Positions 35,878 through 44,636 of a stretch of 64,000 bases of DNA are shown here, in pieces. The DNA comes from Palsa-1447 sp964509885 (GTDB lineage: Bacteria > Verrucomicrobiota > Verrucomicrobiia > Opitutales > Opitutaceae): the NCBI GenBank assembly GCA_964509885.1, contig CAZDZL010000003.1, positions 75,982-139,981 of the forward strand, read 5' to 3'. The position numbers and the translations under genes were made by a program. The notes below the pieces were generated by a model that was not told where the DNA came from, did no database searches, and was given only the letters and a program-made list of their open reading frames with translations. How positions within the stretch are numbered: the first letter of the stretch is position 1; the number at the start of each line of letters is the position of its first letter.

Positions 35878-36023
35878 ATTCTAGCACCTCGCGGGACTGA
35901 CCCTTGTCGAGGCTGTCTGATTTGCCAATTCTCGAGCCGCAAGGCGAGCCTTTGCCGTTGTGAGGGAACCGCGAGTGAGGTTTGGGGATCAATGGCAGCC
36001 GCAGTCCTTCCCCATCCGCTAAT

Positions 36024-36059
36024 CACCCCATATCGCCCAGACGGCCTAGCTGCTACACT
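36024..36059 (+). promoter_or_regulatory. CACCCCA-box promoter for the small lipoprotein
   Basis: CACCCCA (36024-36030), 23 nt, TACACT (36054-36059), 15 nt, ATG (36075). A second CACCCCA (36060-36066) covers the predicted transcription start, 36 nt downstream of the first, and could act in feedback repression. Confidence 0.6.
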
Positions 36060-36074
36060 CACCCCACTCCATAT

Positions 36075-36539
36075 ATGAAATCCTCCCGCACCCTCCTGTA
36101 TCTCCTCTCAGCCATCGGCCCCACGCTCCTCATCGGAACCGGGTGCTCCAAGTCTGACACCTCAAGCGCATCGACCGCCGTGCAGGACGCCAAGACCGCC
36201 GTCACCAACGCCGCCGTGGACGTGAAGAACGCGGCCGTCGACACGTGGGACAACATCCGGGACTACACCTACGACAAGCGCGTGGATTTCTCGGCAAGCA
36301 TCGATCGGATGGACAAGAAGATGGACGACAAGATCGCCGAGGAGAAGGCGCAGGCCCCGGACACCCTCTCCAAGGACAAGCAGGCCGCGATCAAGGACTA
36401 CGATGACGCGCGGGCCGACCTGAAGGCGAAGCTCGCGGACCTCGGCAATGCGACGGCCGACACGTGGGCGGACGCAAAGGCGAAGGTCTCCGAGGCCTGG
36501 CAGAGGGTTAAGGCGGATTACGACAAGGCCACGAGCTGA
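36075..36539 (+). CDS. Small amphipathic-helix lipoprotein
   Basis: 154 residues from ATG 36075 (an ATG farther upstream would run through the promoter). Lipoprotein signal LLYLLSAIGPTLLIGTGC with the lipidation Cys near residue 24. The mature part is Ala/Lys/Asp-rich and almost entirely helical with an 11-residue-like periodicity (VQDAKTAVTNAAVDVKNAAVDTW), similar in style to LEA/apolipoprotein-like or YtxH/CsbD stress proteins, followed by DKRVDFSASIDRMDKKMDDK coiled coil. No enzyme motif. Its promoter matches those of exporter, GH9 and glycosyltransferase genes, so it is likely induced with the exopolysaccharide and may stabilise the envelope. Confidence 0.78.
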   Translation: MKSSRTLLYLLSAIGPTLLIGTGCSKSDTSSASTAVQDAKTAVTNAAVDVKNAAVDTWDNIRDYTYDKRVDFSASIDRMDKKMDDKIAEEKAQAPDTLSKDKQAAIKDYDDARADLKAKLADLGNATADTWADAKAKVSEAWQRVKADYDKATS

Positions 36540-36619
36540 TCTGGCTGCGTGCGCAAGGCGCAGGGGGCCCGGGTTCGGCGGGCGGCCGGCCATATTGATC
36601 GGTTGCATTTCCGGCGGCT

Positions 36620-36641
36620 GGCGCCGTTGGTAGGCGGCGCC
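36620..36641 (+). promoter_or_regulatory. Hairpin abutting the start codon of the carbohydrate-binding protein
   Basis: GGCGCC (36620-36625) and GGCGCC (36636-36641) can pair around a ten-base loop; the 3' arm ends two bases before ATG 36644 and would cover the ribosome-binding region. Possible translational control; no ligand or protein is suggested. Confidence 0.25.
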
Positions 36642-36643
36642 CC

Positions 36644-37321
36644 ATGACCGCCCGGTCGATCCTGTTCTTCATTTTCTCAGGCGCCGGCGCCCTCGCCTCC
36701 GAGGGACCGGCGGACTACAAGGGTGTCCCCTACCGCGACACCCAGTGGACAGGCGGACCGCAGAGGATCCCCGGGCGCGTCCACTGTGCGTATTTCGACC
36801 TGGGCGGCGAGGGCGTCGCCTATCACACGCTGGACAAGAGGAACCAGGGAAGCGGAGGGCTGAACCCTGCGGACGGAACCTACCTGAATGAATTCCGGAT
36901 GAACGAGGCCGTAGGGACGTCGTACACCAAGTTTCACGACGCGATCGACAAGAACCCGTTCAACCTCGTCCAGCCGCCGGAAGGCATGCTCTACGTCGGC
37001 TGGACGACGCCGGGCGAGTGGATCAATATGACCGTCCAGGTCGAGCGCGCGGGCACTTACTCGGTCAGCCTTCTCTACACCTCCAACCGCGGCGGGGACA
37101 TCTCCCTCGACCTGAACGGTCACCCTCTGGCGCCTGCCATGAAGGTTCTTTCAACCTGGAACGCAAGGGAGACTGTCCCGTGGCGCCAGTGGCACCACTG
37201 GAACGAGATGAAGGCCATGGCCGAGGTGCGTCTTCCCGCGGGAACGAGCGTCCTCACGCTCCATGTCCTCACCGAGGGAAACATGAACCTCGCCTGGCTC
37301 GATTTCGCCCCGGGGGGTTGA
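36644..37321 (+). CDS. Secreted carbohydrate-binding (CBM6/CBM35-like) protein
   Basis: 225 residues with a signal peptide SILFFIFSGAGALAS. One beta-sandwich domain that resembles CBM6/CBM35-type modules: FDLGGEGVAYHTLDK, YVGWTTPGEWINMTVQVERAGTYSVSLLYTS, and VRLPAGTSVLTLHVLTEG. There is no catalytic domain, so it is a stand-alone binding or regulatory protein. It precedes the TonB receptor and the beta-glucan enzymes and may present the polymer at the surface. Confidence 0.7.
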   Translation: MTARSILFFIFSGAGALASEGPADYKGVPYRDTQWTGGPQRIPGRVHCAYFDLGGEGVAYHTLDKRNQGSGGLNPADGTYLNEFRMNEAVGTSYTKFHDAIDKNPFNLVQPPEGMLYVGWTTPGEWINMTVQVERAGTYSVSLLYTSNRGGDISLDLNGHPLAPAMKVLSTWNARETVPWRQWHHWNEMKAMAEVRLPAGTSVLTLHVLTEGNMNLAWLDFAPGG

Positions 37322-37444
37322 GGGAGTTTCATGGCAGGCGGGACGGGTCCACCCGCCCTTAGCCCTGCTTCGCCGCTCTTCAGAGCCGCTTGGAGCGGCG
37401 CCTGGAATCCTACGATCGCAATCGGGGAGCCGAAGCCACGATAA

Positions 37445-37454
37445 ATGTGCACAT
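37445..37454. promoter_or_regulatory. LacI-type operator candidate ATGTGCACAT
   Basis: Perfect 10-bp palindrome ATGTGCACAT, flanked by A/T-rich arms as in LacI-family operators. Confidence 0.45.
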
Positions 37455-37476
37455 AATAAACAATAAGTGCGCATCT

Positions 37477-37486
37477 TGGTGCACCA
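37477..37486. promoter_or_regulatory. LacI-type operator candidate TGGTGCACCA
   Basis: Perfect 10-bp palindrome TGGTGCACCA; its centre is 32 bp (three helical turns) from the centre of the palindrome at 37445, so two dimers could bind the same face. Confidence 0.4.
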
Positions 37487-37703
37487 TGCGGAACGTGACC
37501 TCCATCCGAGCCCAAGGCGACGCCCATGCGCTTAGGGGCCATGTGGGATACATATTCTTATGATATTTATGCTAAACCATTTACAAATACAACATTGACT
37601 CACATTAGCTCTGGGATTCTCCAGGTTGCCACGCGATGCCGCCCTCTTATCGAGGGTTCACATTGCCCCATGTTGAGGCTTTTTTAGGGTCTGTGTTAGT
37701 TAA

Positions 37704-37749
37704 ATCGTGCACAAAAGTGTTGACAGATAAATTACGCCCTCGATAGACG
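37704..37749 (+). promoter_or_regulatory. Likely TonB-receptor promoter with adjacent GTGCAC operator
   Basis: GTGCAC at 37707-37712 lies 7 bp before a consensus -35 TTGACA (37720-37725); TAGACG (37744-37749) is a weak -10 after 18 nt. An operator upstream of -35 could act in activation as well as repression. Confidence 0.4.
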
Positions 37750-37936
37750 TCCCTCCGCACAGGGGAAGAGACCGCTCAGGCCCCAGCACACCCGTTACCC
37801 CTTAGGCATACCCCCGACTATCCCGGCGATCCCCAACCGCTTCATCGGCGGCTTCGAACGAATTGAAAGGCGGCGTGCCAGACAGAGACCAGAGGCCCCA
37901 GAAAATCCCCGAGTTTTGACCAACACTAAACCTCAG

Positions 37937-40900
37937 ATGAAAATGACCCCCGCCAAGAACACACCCCTGCTTCGGCTAATGACGGGCCTTGCCGCCCTGG
38001 CCCTGGTGGCGACGCTCCGGGCCCAGCAGCCCTCGACGGTCACCACGACCACAACGACCACCTCGTCCAGCGCCGACCAGTCGGCGACCTCGGCGGCGCC
38101 CGCCGTCACGCTCGACCCCTTCACGGTGACGACGTCCAAGGACAAGGGCTACGTCGCGACAAACGAGATCTCGGGGTCCCGCGTGGACACGGCGATCAAG
38201 GACATCCCGATCCCGATCCAGGTCATCACGAGCGAGTTCATCAGCGACATCGGCGCGACGGACCTGCGCAGCTCCCTCGCCTACTCGGGCGTCATGCTCA
38301 ACACGCAGAACGACCTTGAGAACAGCGGCGGCACCTACGGCAGCCCGTACGGCCCGGGCGGCGTCAACAACCCCCAGGGGCTCACCTCCAACATCAACCA
38401 GGTCCAGCTGAAGATCCGCGGGTTCGTCACCGACAACACCCTGCGCGACGGCTTCCTTCGCGGCAGCTCCTCGGATTCCGTCAACATCGACCGCATCGAG
38501 GTCGTGTCCGGGCCGAACGCCCTCCTCTACGGCACCGGCAACTTCGGCGGCGTCGTCGACTACCTCATCAAGGCGCCCCAGGACGTGCAGCAGGGAGCGC
38601 TCACGCTCTCTGTCGGCACCTATGACTTCCTGCGCGGGGCCCTCGACGTCACGGGGCCGATCAGCGCGGCGAACCACCTCGACTACCGGGTCGCGGCCTC
38701 CTGGGAGAGCTCGGACACGGCGGTCCAGTACCAGAAGAACAAGCACTACTTCGTGGCCCCCTCCATCGAGTGGAAGCCGACGCCGACGACCACCGTCCTT
38801 GTCGACACCGAGTACGGCAGCTCCAAGCAGAACGGCTACAGCTTCCAGGCCTTCCGCGCGGTGCAGGGCGGCGGCGCGACGCCGATCAACAACGACCAGA
38901 TCGAGGCGGTCTCGTTCTACTTCGCGCCCGGCGCCGACCCGAGGACGTTCAACCTCTCCGGCCCCAACACCTACAACGACCAGCAGGAGTCGAACATCGA
39001 GCTGAAGCTCACCCAGCAGATCCTGAAGGAGTCGGACTACATCCCGGCGGTGAACGTGCTCCTGGGCTACAACAAGGCGCGCTGGTCAACCCAGACGCAG
39101 AACATCAACGGCGAGATCAACGGGCCCATCTCCGCCGGCGCCCCCGGGTTCTCGCTGGCCGAGACCATCTTCACGACCGCGGCGCAGAACTCGATCGACG
39201 GCCAGGGCAACGACAACGGCAACCTCGTCTACGGCCCCCTGCTGAGCTCGGTCGACGAGTACAACTGGAACCAGAACCACGCGACGACCGACCGCGACCA
39301 GGAGCGCGCGGAGATCACGGCCAAGAAGTCCCTCTTCGAGGGGCGCTGGTACAGCATCGAGGACCAGGCGCTCGCAGGCTACTCCGAGCTCTTCAACCAG
39401 ATCACCCAGGAAAACTGGAAGACGACGCCGGGCCTCTACAGCTACAAGAAGCCGAACGACCTGAACCCCATCGTCTTCGGGACGCAGGGCGACGGTACCG
39501 CGGACCCCGCGATGTTCAACAACGACATCAACAACATCAACAAGGGCTGGGACGCCGGCTACTACCTGAACGACTACGCGAAGCTCTTCAACGGCCGCAT
39601 CATCGTGATGTCCGGCATTCGCCGCGACAAGAACGACAACTGGTCTACCGACACGCAGATCGGCTCTCCCGGCGCCACGCCGGCCACCACCACGAGCCGC
39701 GCCTCGACCGTGGTCTCCAAGTCCTACCAGAACGGCGTCATCGTCGAGATCACGAAGAACCTCTCGGTCTACGGCCTCAAGTCGGAGGGCATCCAGCCGA
39801 ACTTCGGCGGCCTGCACAACGCCGTTAACGGCTCCCCCGTGGGATCCGACTACGCGAAGAGCCGGGAACTCGGCATCAAGTTCGACTTCCTCGACGGCAA
39901 GATCTCCGGGACGATCAGCCACTACAAAATCGAGAAGACGGCCTGGGTCGCGGAGCCCTGGTACGCGCCCGCCCCCATGGGCAACCCCAGGTTCAACCCG
40001 AACAAGGACATCGTCTATGAGCTGAGCGGTGGCTTCAACGCCAACGGCCAGCCGGGGACGACGACCACCTTCGCGGGCGTCAACAGCCAGGGCGGCCCGA
40101 TCCAGAACCAGCCCCAGGTCGTCGCCGCGTGGAACGCGGCGGTGGCGGCGGGCGCCGTGTACACGATCGCGGGCGAGCCGGGACGCCTGTACCTGGACGC
40201 CAGCAAGCCGACCGGCGCCGCGTACCTCGACGCCGCGTTCGCGGCCAACCAGGCCGACGGCGGCGCGGGCTGGCCAGGCTGGCTCTACCAGGGCGACTCG
40301 AACTCCGACCCGAACATCAACAACGCGACGATGGACGCGGGCGGCTTCTACAACACCTCGCTGGCGCCGGCCTTCCAGGTCATCGACCAGTCCAAGGGCT
40401 GGGACGGCCAGATCTTCTACACGCCGAACGACCAGCTGCAGTTCGTTCTCCATGCCAACGTGGACTCCGCCATAAACCGGACGAACCTCGGCTCCTACCC
40501 GAAGTACCCCTACCCGCAGGACCGCTGGGCGGTCTGGTACTTCCAGAACGGCGGCTTCGGCCTGGACGGCCAGCCCCTCAACGTCGCCTACACCAACCCG
40601 GCCGACACCTCGACGCGGACCAACGCGGGCGTCTTCCCGGGCGACGACACCCCGAAGTACCAGTACGACCTCTGGATGGAGTACAAGTTCGCCGGCCAGC
40701 TGAAGGGCCTGAGCGCGGGCATCGGCGGCGAGTGGCACTCCCAGGAGGAGTTCTTCTCCGGCGTCACGCACGGCGGCCAGAACATCGAGCAGAACGCCGC
40801 CGGCCAGACCATCATCGCCTACTCGCCGTCCCAGGCGACCTTGAACGGCATGGTCAAGTACTCCTGGAGGAAGTACGGGCACGCGCAGTACGTCCAGCTG

Positions 40901-40993
40901 AACGTCGACAACATCCTCGACGACCGGAAGCTCTACGGACTCGTCTACAGCCAGCCGCTTCAGGCCAAGATCTCCTACGGGATCGGGTTCTGA
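37937..40993 (+). CDS. TonB-dependent outer-membrane receptor (SusC-like role)
   Basis: 1018 residues from ATG 37937 (an in-frame TTG at 37916 and an ATG at 37943 are alternatives). Signal peptide MTGLAALALVATLRAQ, then a low-complexity Thr/Ser tract typical of verrucomicrobial receptors, a TonB box-like LDPFTVTTSK, a plug domain with DRIEVVSGPNALLYGTGNFGG, and a 22-strand barrel ending in the aromatic-terminated NILDDRKLYGLVYSQPLQAKI. It should import oligosaccharides released by the neighbouring GH16/GH30 enzymes. No SusD is present, as expected outside Bacteroidetes. Confidence 0.9.
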   Translation: MKMTPAKNTPLLRLMTGLAALALVATLRAQQPSTVTTTTTTTSSSADQSATSAAPAVTLDPFTVTTSKDKGYVATNEISGSRVDTAIKDIPIPIQVITSEFISDIGATDLRSSLAYSGVMLNTQNDLENSGGTYGSPYGPGGVNNPQGLTSNINQVQLKIRGFVTDNTLRDGFLRGSSSDSVNIDRIEVVSGPNALLYGTGNFGGVVDYLIKAPQDVQQGALTLSVGTYDFLRGALDVTGPISAANHLDYRVAASWESSDTAVQYQKNKHYFVAPSIEWKPTPTTTVLVDTEYGSSKQNGYSFQAFRAVQGGGATPINNDQIEAVSFYFAPGADPRTFNLSGPNTYNDQQESNIELKLTQQILKESDYIPAVNVLLGYNKARWSTQTQNINGEINGPISAGAPGFSLAETIFTTAAQNSIDGQGNDNGNLVYGPLLSSVDEYNWNQNHATTDRDQERAEITAKKSLFEGRWYSIEDQALAGYSELFNQITQENWKTTPGLYSYKKPNDLNPIVFGTQGDGTADPAMFNNDINNINKGWDAGYYLNDYAKLFNGRIIVMSGIRRDKNDNWSTDTQIGSPGATPATTTSRASTVVSKSYQNGVIVEITKNLSVYGLKSEGIQPNFGGLHNAVNGSPVGSDYAKSRELGIKFDFLDGKISGTISHYKIEKTAWVAEPWYAPAPMGNPRFNPNKDIVYELSGGFNANGQPGTTTTFAGVNSQGGPIQNQPQVVAAWNAAVAAGAVYTIAGEPGRLYLDASKPTGAAYLDAAFAANQADGGAGWPGWLYQGDSNSDPNINNATMDAGGFYNTSLAPAFQVIDQSKGWDGQIFYTPNDQLQFVLHANVDSAINRTNLGSYPKYPYPQDRWAVWYFQNGGFGLDGQPLNVAYTNPADTSTRTNAGVFPGDDTPKYQYDLWMEYKFAGQLKGLSAGIGGEWHSQEEFFSGVTHGGQNIEQNAAGQTIIAYSPSQATLNGMVKYSWRKYGHAQYVQLNVDNILDDRKLYGLVYSQPLQAKISYGIGF

Positions 40994-41022
40994 TCCCCGG
41001 CCCCGGGGACGGCTCCCCCAAA

Positions 41023-41059
41023 GGCGCGCACGGCCCCGGCCGCGCGCGCCTTTTGCTTT
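41023..41059 (+). terminator. Intrinsic terminator after the TonB receptor
   Basis: GGCGCGC (41023-41029) pairs with GCGCGCC (41044-41050), with an inner GGCC-rich stem, followed by TTTTGCTTT. Confidence 0.75.
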
Positions 41060-41112
41060 CCGGGCGCCCGCCCCGCCCTTGTCTTTTGCACCGCCGCACC
41101 GACACTCTGCCC

Positions 41113-42564
41113 GTGAAACCCGAGGGTCCTCCACCGTCCGCGCCGGGGGCGCCGCGCTGGGCCCTCCTCCTCGCCGCCGGCCTCGCCGCCCTGCCCTGCG
41201 CGCGCGGGCAGGCCGGCCCCGCGGCGCCCACCTGGTCGCGCGACGTCGCGCCCATACTGATGGAGAACTGCGTCGAATGCCACCGGCCGGGCCAGGTGGC
41301 GCCCTTCTCGCTCCTCGAGTACAGGGACGCCGCCAAGCGCGCCCGCTTCCTCGCGAAGACCGTGAGGGCCCGGGTCATGCCGCCCTGGGCCCCGGACGGG
41401 CCCGCGGGGGCCTTCCTCAGCGACCGGCACCTGCGCGAGGACCAGATCGCCACGATCGTGCGCTGGGCCGAGACCGGCGCAGCGCAGGGGGATCCCTCGC
41501 TCGCCCCGGCCGCCCCCCCGGAACCCGCGGACGGGTGGCACCTCGGGCCGCCCGACCTCGTCCTGCGGATGGGCCGTCCCTTCGCGGTCCCGGCGGGCCC
41601 GGGCGACACCTACCAGGTCTTCCCCATCCCCTTCAGCCTCGCGGGCGTGCCGAGGGACGTGCTCGCGAGGGCGCGGATCCCCGACTCGGACGTCCTCGCG
41701 GTCGCGGCGGTGGAGGTCCATGCGGGCAACCGGCGCTCGCTTCACCATGCCGACGTCTTCGTCGACACGTCGGGCGCGGCCCGCAAGCGGGAGGCCGCGG
41801 AGGGGGGCAACGGGTACGCGAGCTTCGGGACGCCCGGCTTCGTCCCGGCCGCCTACCTCGGCGGCCGCGTGCCCGGGATGATCCCGCGCTTCCTGCCCCC
41901 GGGGATCGCCGCAAGCGTCATGCCCATGACGGGGGACATCGCCCTGCAGGTGCACTACCTCGCGACCGGCAAGCCCGAGGTCGACCAGAGCGAGATCGGG
42001 ATCTACTTCCTGCGCGAGCCCGCGAGGCGGATCATGGACTCGCTCTTCCTGCGCAGCTTCAAGCTCGACATCCCCGCGGGCGACGCCGCGTTCACGGTGG
42101 AGGACTCGATCGAGGTCCCTGCCGACTGCGCCCTCATGTCGGTGTTCGCCCACATGCACTTCGTCGGCCGCGAGGTGCACGCGAGCGCGCGGCTGCCGGA
42201 CGGCACCGTGCGGCCCCTCCTCGACATCGGGCGCTGGAACTTCAAGTGGCAGGACCGGTATTTCTACAGGGAGCCCTTCGTGCTCCCCAAGGGGACGGTG
42301 GTGCGCTGCCGCTGGGTCTTCGACAACAGCGCCGCCAACCCCTCCAACCCGTTCTCGCCCCCGAGGGACATCCGCTTCGGGCCCAACTCCACGGACGAGA
42401 TGTGCGAGCTGCAGCTGGGCCTGCTTCCCCTGAACCTCGGCGACGAGTCCCTCCTCCTGGACGCCCGGGTGAGGAAGATGAAGGAGAAGATCGCGGAGCT
42501 CACGCCCGAGCAGCGCGGCCGCTTCCACTGGGAGGACGCCTTCAACGACCTCGCAGGCCGGTAG
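41113..42564 (+). CDS. Secreted c-type heme plus copper type II monooxygenase-like protein
   Basis: 483 residues from GTG 41113; signal peptide ending near ARGQAG. A single heme-binding CVECH (Cys53, Cys56, His57) lies in a short cytochrome-like N-terminal domain. The rest resembles the two-domain copper type II ascorbate-dependent monooxygenases (PHM/DBM family): LHHADVF (His211, His212), LQVHYLATG (His281), FAHMHFVGREV (His347, His349) and EMCELQL (Met430) reproduce all six copper ligands in order. It is exported to the periplasm. In related bacteria such proteins occur with redoxin domains; here a redoxin gene is convergent, three bases away. Substrate is unknown; oxidative attack on a glycan or an electron-transfer role are possible. 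Confidence 0.75.
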   Translation: MKPEGPPPSAPGAPRWALLLAAGLAALPCARGQAGPAAPTWSRDVAPILMENCVECHRPGQVAPFSLLEYRDAAKRARFLAKTVRARVMPPWAPDGPAGAFLSDRHLREDQIATIVRWAETGAAQGDPSLAPAAPPEPADGWHLGPPDLVLRMGRPFAVPAGPGDTYQVFPIPFSLAGVPRDVLARARIPDSDVLAVAAVEVHAGNRRSLHHADVFVDTSGAARKREAAEGGNGYASFGTPGFVPAAYLGGRVPGMIPRFLPPGIAASVMPMTGDIALQVHYLATGKPEVDQSEIGIYFLREPARRIMDSLFLRSFKLDIPAGDAAFTVEDSIEVPADCALMSVFAHMHFVGREVHASARLPDGTVRPLLDIGRWNFKWQDRYFYREPFVLPKGTVVRCRWVFDNSAANPSNPFSPPRDIRFGPNSTDEMCELQLGLLPLNLGDESLLLDARVRKMKEKIAELTPEQRGRFHWEDAFNDLAGR

Positions 42565-42567
42565 CCC

Positions 42568-43149
42568 TCAGCGGCCCGCGCGCTCGGGGATGAAGCAGCC
42601 GAAGCCCTGCTTGCCGGGAAACGGCCCCGCCTTGCCCGCGGCTATCGCCTCCAGGACGTCGCGCAGGTCGTCGTGGGCGGCGGCCGGCCTCGCGAAGCCC
42701 AGGTCGCCCACCCTGTCGTCGATCCGTCCCCTGTAGAGCACGGCCCCGTCCTCCGAGAAGACGGCGGCCTCCGGCGTGAGGGTGGCCGACGCCGCCCCCG
42801 CGAGCCGGTGCCCGCGGTCGTCCGCCGTGGCAAACGAGATCGCGTACGAGCGGGCGTGCTCCCGGAGCGCCGGCAGGGCCGCCTCGGGGTCGACGTAGGC
42901 GCCGACGAAGGCGAAGCCGCGGCCCGAGAAGTCTGAGGCGAGCCGGTTCAGGACCGGGACGTACGCGTTGGACACCGGGCAGTCCTGCGAGAGGAAGACG
43001 ACCACGATGCGCCGGGCCGGCGGGATGAGCGGCGTCCCGTCGAGGGTCGTGACGGCGAGCCGGCGCCACCAGGCGGGCGCCTGCACCGGGGCGTCGGCGG
43101 CGACGCACGCCAGGCAGAGCGCCAGGATCAGGCGGGGGCTCGCGCGCAT
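42568..43149 (-). CDS. Secreted thioredoxin-fold (redoxin/AhpC-TSA-like) protein
   Basis: 193 residues with a signal peptide (ILALCLACVAADAP). Thioredoxin-like fold with VVVFLSQDCPVSNAYVPVLN at the active-site position: one Cys (peroxiredoxin style, DCP) rather than CxxC. GRIDDRVGD and PGKQGFGCFIP are further features of the redoxin subfamily that is usually fused to cytochrome/monooxygenase domains in Planctomycetes and Verrucomicrobia. Here it is a separate convergent gene next to the heme/copper protein, its probable partner. Confidence 0.78.
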   Translation of the reverse strand: MRASPRLILALCLACVAADAPVQAPAWWRRLAVTTLDGTPLIPPARRIVVVFLSQDCPVSNAYVPVLNRLASDFSGRGFAFVGAYVDPEAALPALREHARSYAISFATADDRGHRLAGAASATLTPEAAVFSEDGAVLYRGRIDDRVGDLGFARPAAAHDDLRDVLEAIAAGKAGPFPGKQGFGCFIPERAGR

Positions 43150-43179
43150 TCCCGGGGAGAATCCAGGGCGCCGGGCGAC

Positions 43180-44619
43180 CTAGGGACCCTTGACGTAGGT
43201 CTGTATCGCGCGCGCCGGGATGCGGCACGCGAGCGGCGCCCGGCCCGCGGCGAGCATGAAGTCCGCCGGGGACTCCGAGGTGTTCAGCACCACGACCGCC
43301 AGGCCCCCGCCGGGGTTCGAGAAGGCGACCGATTCGATCCCGGCCGGCCCGCCGTGCGACTCGATGCGGCGGGCGCCCGGGCGGACGAAGCGGCTGAACT
43401 GCCCGATGTAGTAGAACGCCGGCGTGTACCTGACCTCGCCCTTTGCCGTGTCGACGATGACCGGCGCGTCGCAGAGGTTCCCGACGTGGTTGGGGCCCCC
43501 CGTCTGGTCGAGGACGATGTTCCAGTCGATCCACCCGCACACCCAGTTCCTGAGGTCGTTGACCATGCTGTGGGCGTAGCGCTCGCCGTGCTCCCACATC
43601 CCGAGCTCGAACTTTCCGTTCGCCTCGCCTCGGTCGTTGCAGCCCTCGGTGAACAGGATCTGCTTGTCGGGAAACGCGGCGTGCGCGCGGGAGGACGCCG
43701 CGTAATCCTCGCTCACGTACCAGTGGATCGCGGTCCCCCACACGAACCCGGCCGCCGCCTTGTCGGAGAGGATCGTGGTCGTCCACTCGTCCAGCAGGTC
43801 CCGGTTGTGGTCCAGGACGCACAGGCGGACGCCCCCGAGGCCGGAGCGGCTGAGCGCCGGGCCGAGGTTGTCGCGGACGAAGTCGCGCTCCTGCGCCGCC
43901 GTGTAGATGCAGGATTCCCAGGTCTGGACGGCCTGCGGCTCGTTCTGGACGGTGAGCGCCCAGACGGGGATGTGCTCCTGGCCGTCCATCTCCCTCACGA
44001 AGCGCACCATGTAGTCGGCCCAGGCCTGCCGGTATTCCGGGCGGAGCGAGCCGCCGTGCAGCATCTCCCCGTTCGTCTTCATCCAGGACGGGGGGCTCCA
44101 CGGCGACGCCAGCAGGCGGAAGTTGGCGGGGCCCGCGATGGACTGGACCTCGTGGATCAGGGGCAGCACCCAGCGGCGCATGGGCTCGAGCGAGAAATGC
44201 TCCAGGGCCGTGTCGCCCGCGACGGGGTCGAGCGCCCAGCTGCCGAGGGAGAAGTCGCAGCTGTTGATGTGGGTGCGGGCGAGCGTGTAGCCGATGCCCT
44301 GCGCCGGGTCGTAGTACCGGCGCAGGACCTCGGCCCTGCGCTCCGCGGGGAGCTGGTCGAGGACCCAGGCCGAGGACTCCGTGAGCGCGCCGCCAAACCC
44401 CTCGATCGCCTGGAGCCTGCTCTCCGGGTCGCAGACGATCGCGGGCACCCCGTCGGCCACGCCGCCGGGGCCGGCGACCTCGGAGAGCCTGTGGCCGCCG
44501 GACCGGGCGGTCTCGTAGACCGTCCAGGAATCCGCGGCCCGCAGGCCAAGTGAGGAGACGGCCGCGAGGAGCGGGACGGCGAGGCGGGACAGGCGGAGGG
44601 TGGGCATGGCGGATTTCAT
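43180..44619 (-). CDS. Secreted GH30-family glycosidase (beta-1,6-glucanase/glucosylceramidase-like)
   Basis: 479 residues from ATG 44619 (MKSAMPTLRLSRLAVPLLAA signal peptide); upstream open frame is antisense shadow of the symporter. The (beta/alpha)8 barrel has acid/base Glu in WALTVQNEPQAVQ and nucleophile Glu in ILFTEGCND; GFGGALTESSAW and YTLARTHINSCDFS are family GH30 markers. A C-terminal beta-domain follows. With GH16 and GH1 it forms the enzyme set expected for branched beta-1,3/1,6-glucan. The symporter gene lies 17 nt upstream, so they are co-transcribed. Confidence 0.9.
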   Translation of the reverse strand: MKSAMPTLRLSRLAVPLLAAVSSLGLRAADSWTVYETARSGGHRLSEVAGPGGVADGVPAIVCDPESRLQAIEGFGGALTESSAWVLDQLPAERRAEVLRRYYDPAQGIGYTLARTHINSCDFSLGSWALDPVAGDTALEHFSLEPMRRWVLPLIHEVQSIAGPANFRLLASPWSPPSWMKTNGEMLHGGSLRPEYRQAWADYMVRFVREMDGQEHIPVWALTVQNEPQAVQTWESCIYTAAQERDFVRDNLGPALSRSGLGGVRLCVLDHNRDLLDEWTTTILSDKAAAGFVWGTAIHWYVSEDYAASSRAHAAFPDKQILFTEGCNDRGEANGKFELGMWEHGERYAHSMVNDLRNWVCGWIDWNIVLDQTGGPNHVGNLCDAPVIVDTAKGEVRYTPAFYYIGQFSRFVRPGARRIESHGGPAGIESVAFSNPGGGLAVVVLNTSESPADFMLAAGRAPLACRIPARAIQTYVKGP

Positions 44620-44636
44620 GAGTGGTCCTGAGCGGG

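Larger units (their letters stand above)
37322..37936. other. 615-nt AT-rich control region before the TonB receptor
   Basis: No gene is supported here. It contains two perfect 10-bp palindromes with GTGCAC core, a third GTGCAC next to a TTGACA element, and a long AT-rich stretch (about 37540-37620) unlike the surrounding coding DNA. It is best read as the promoter/operator region of the receptor gene. Confidence 0.5.
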
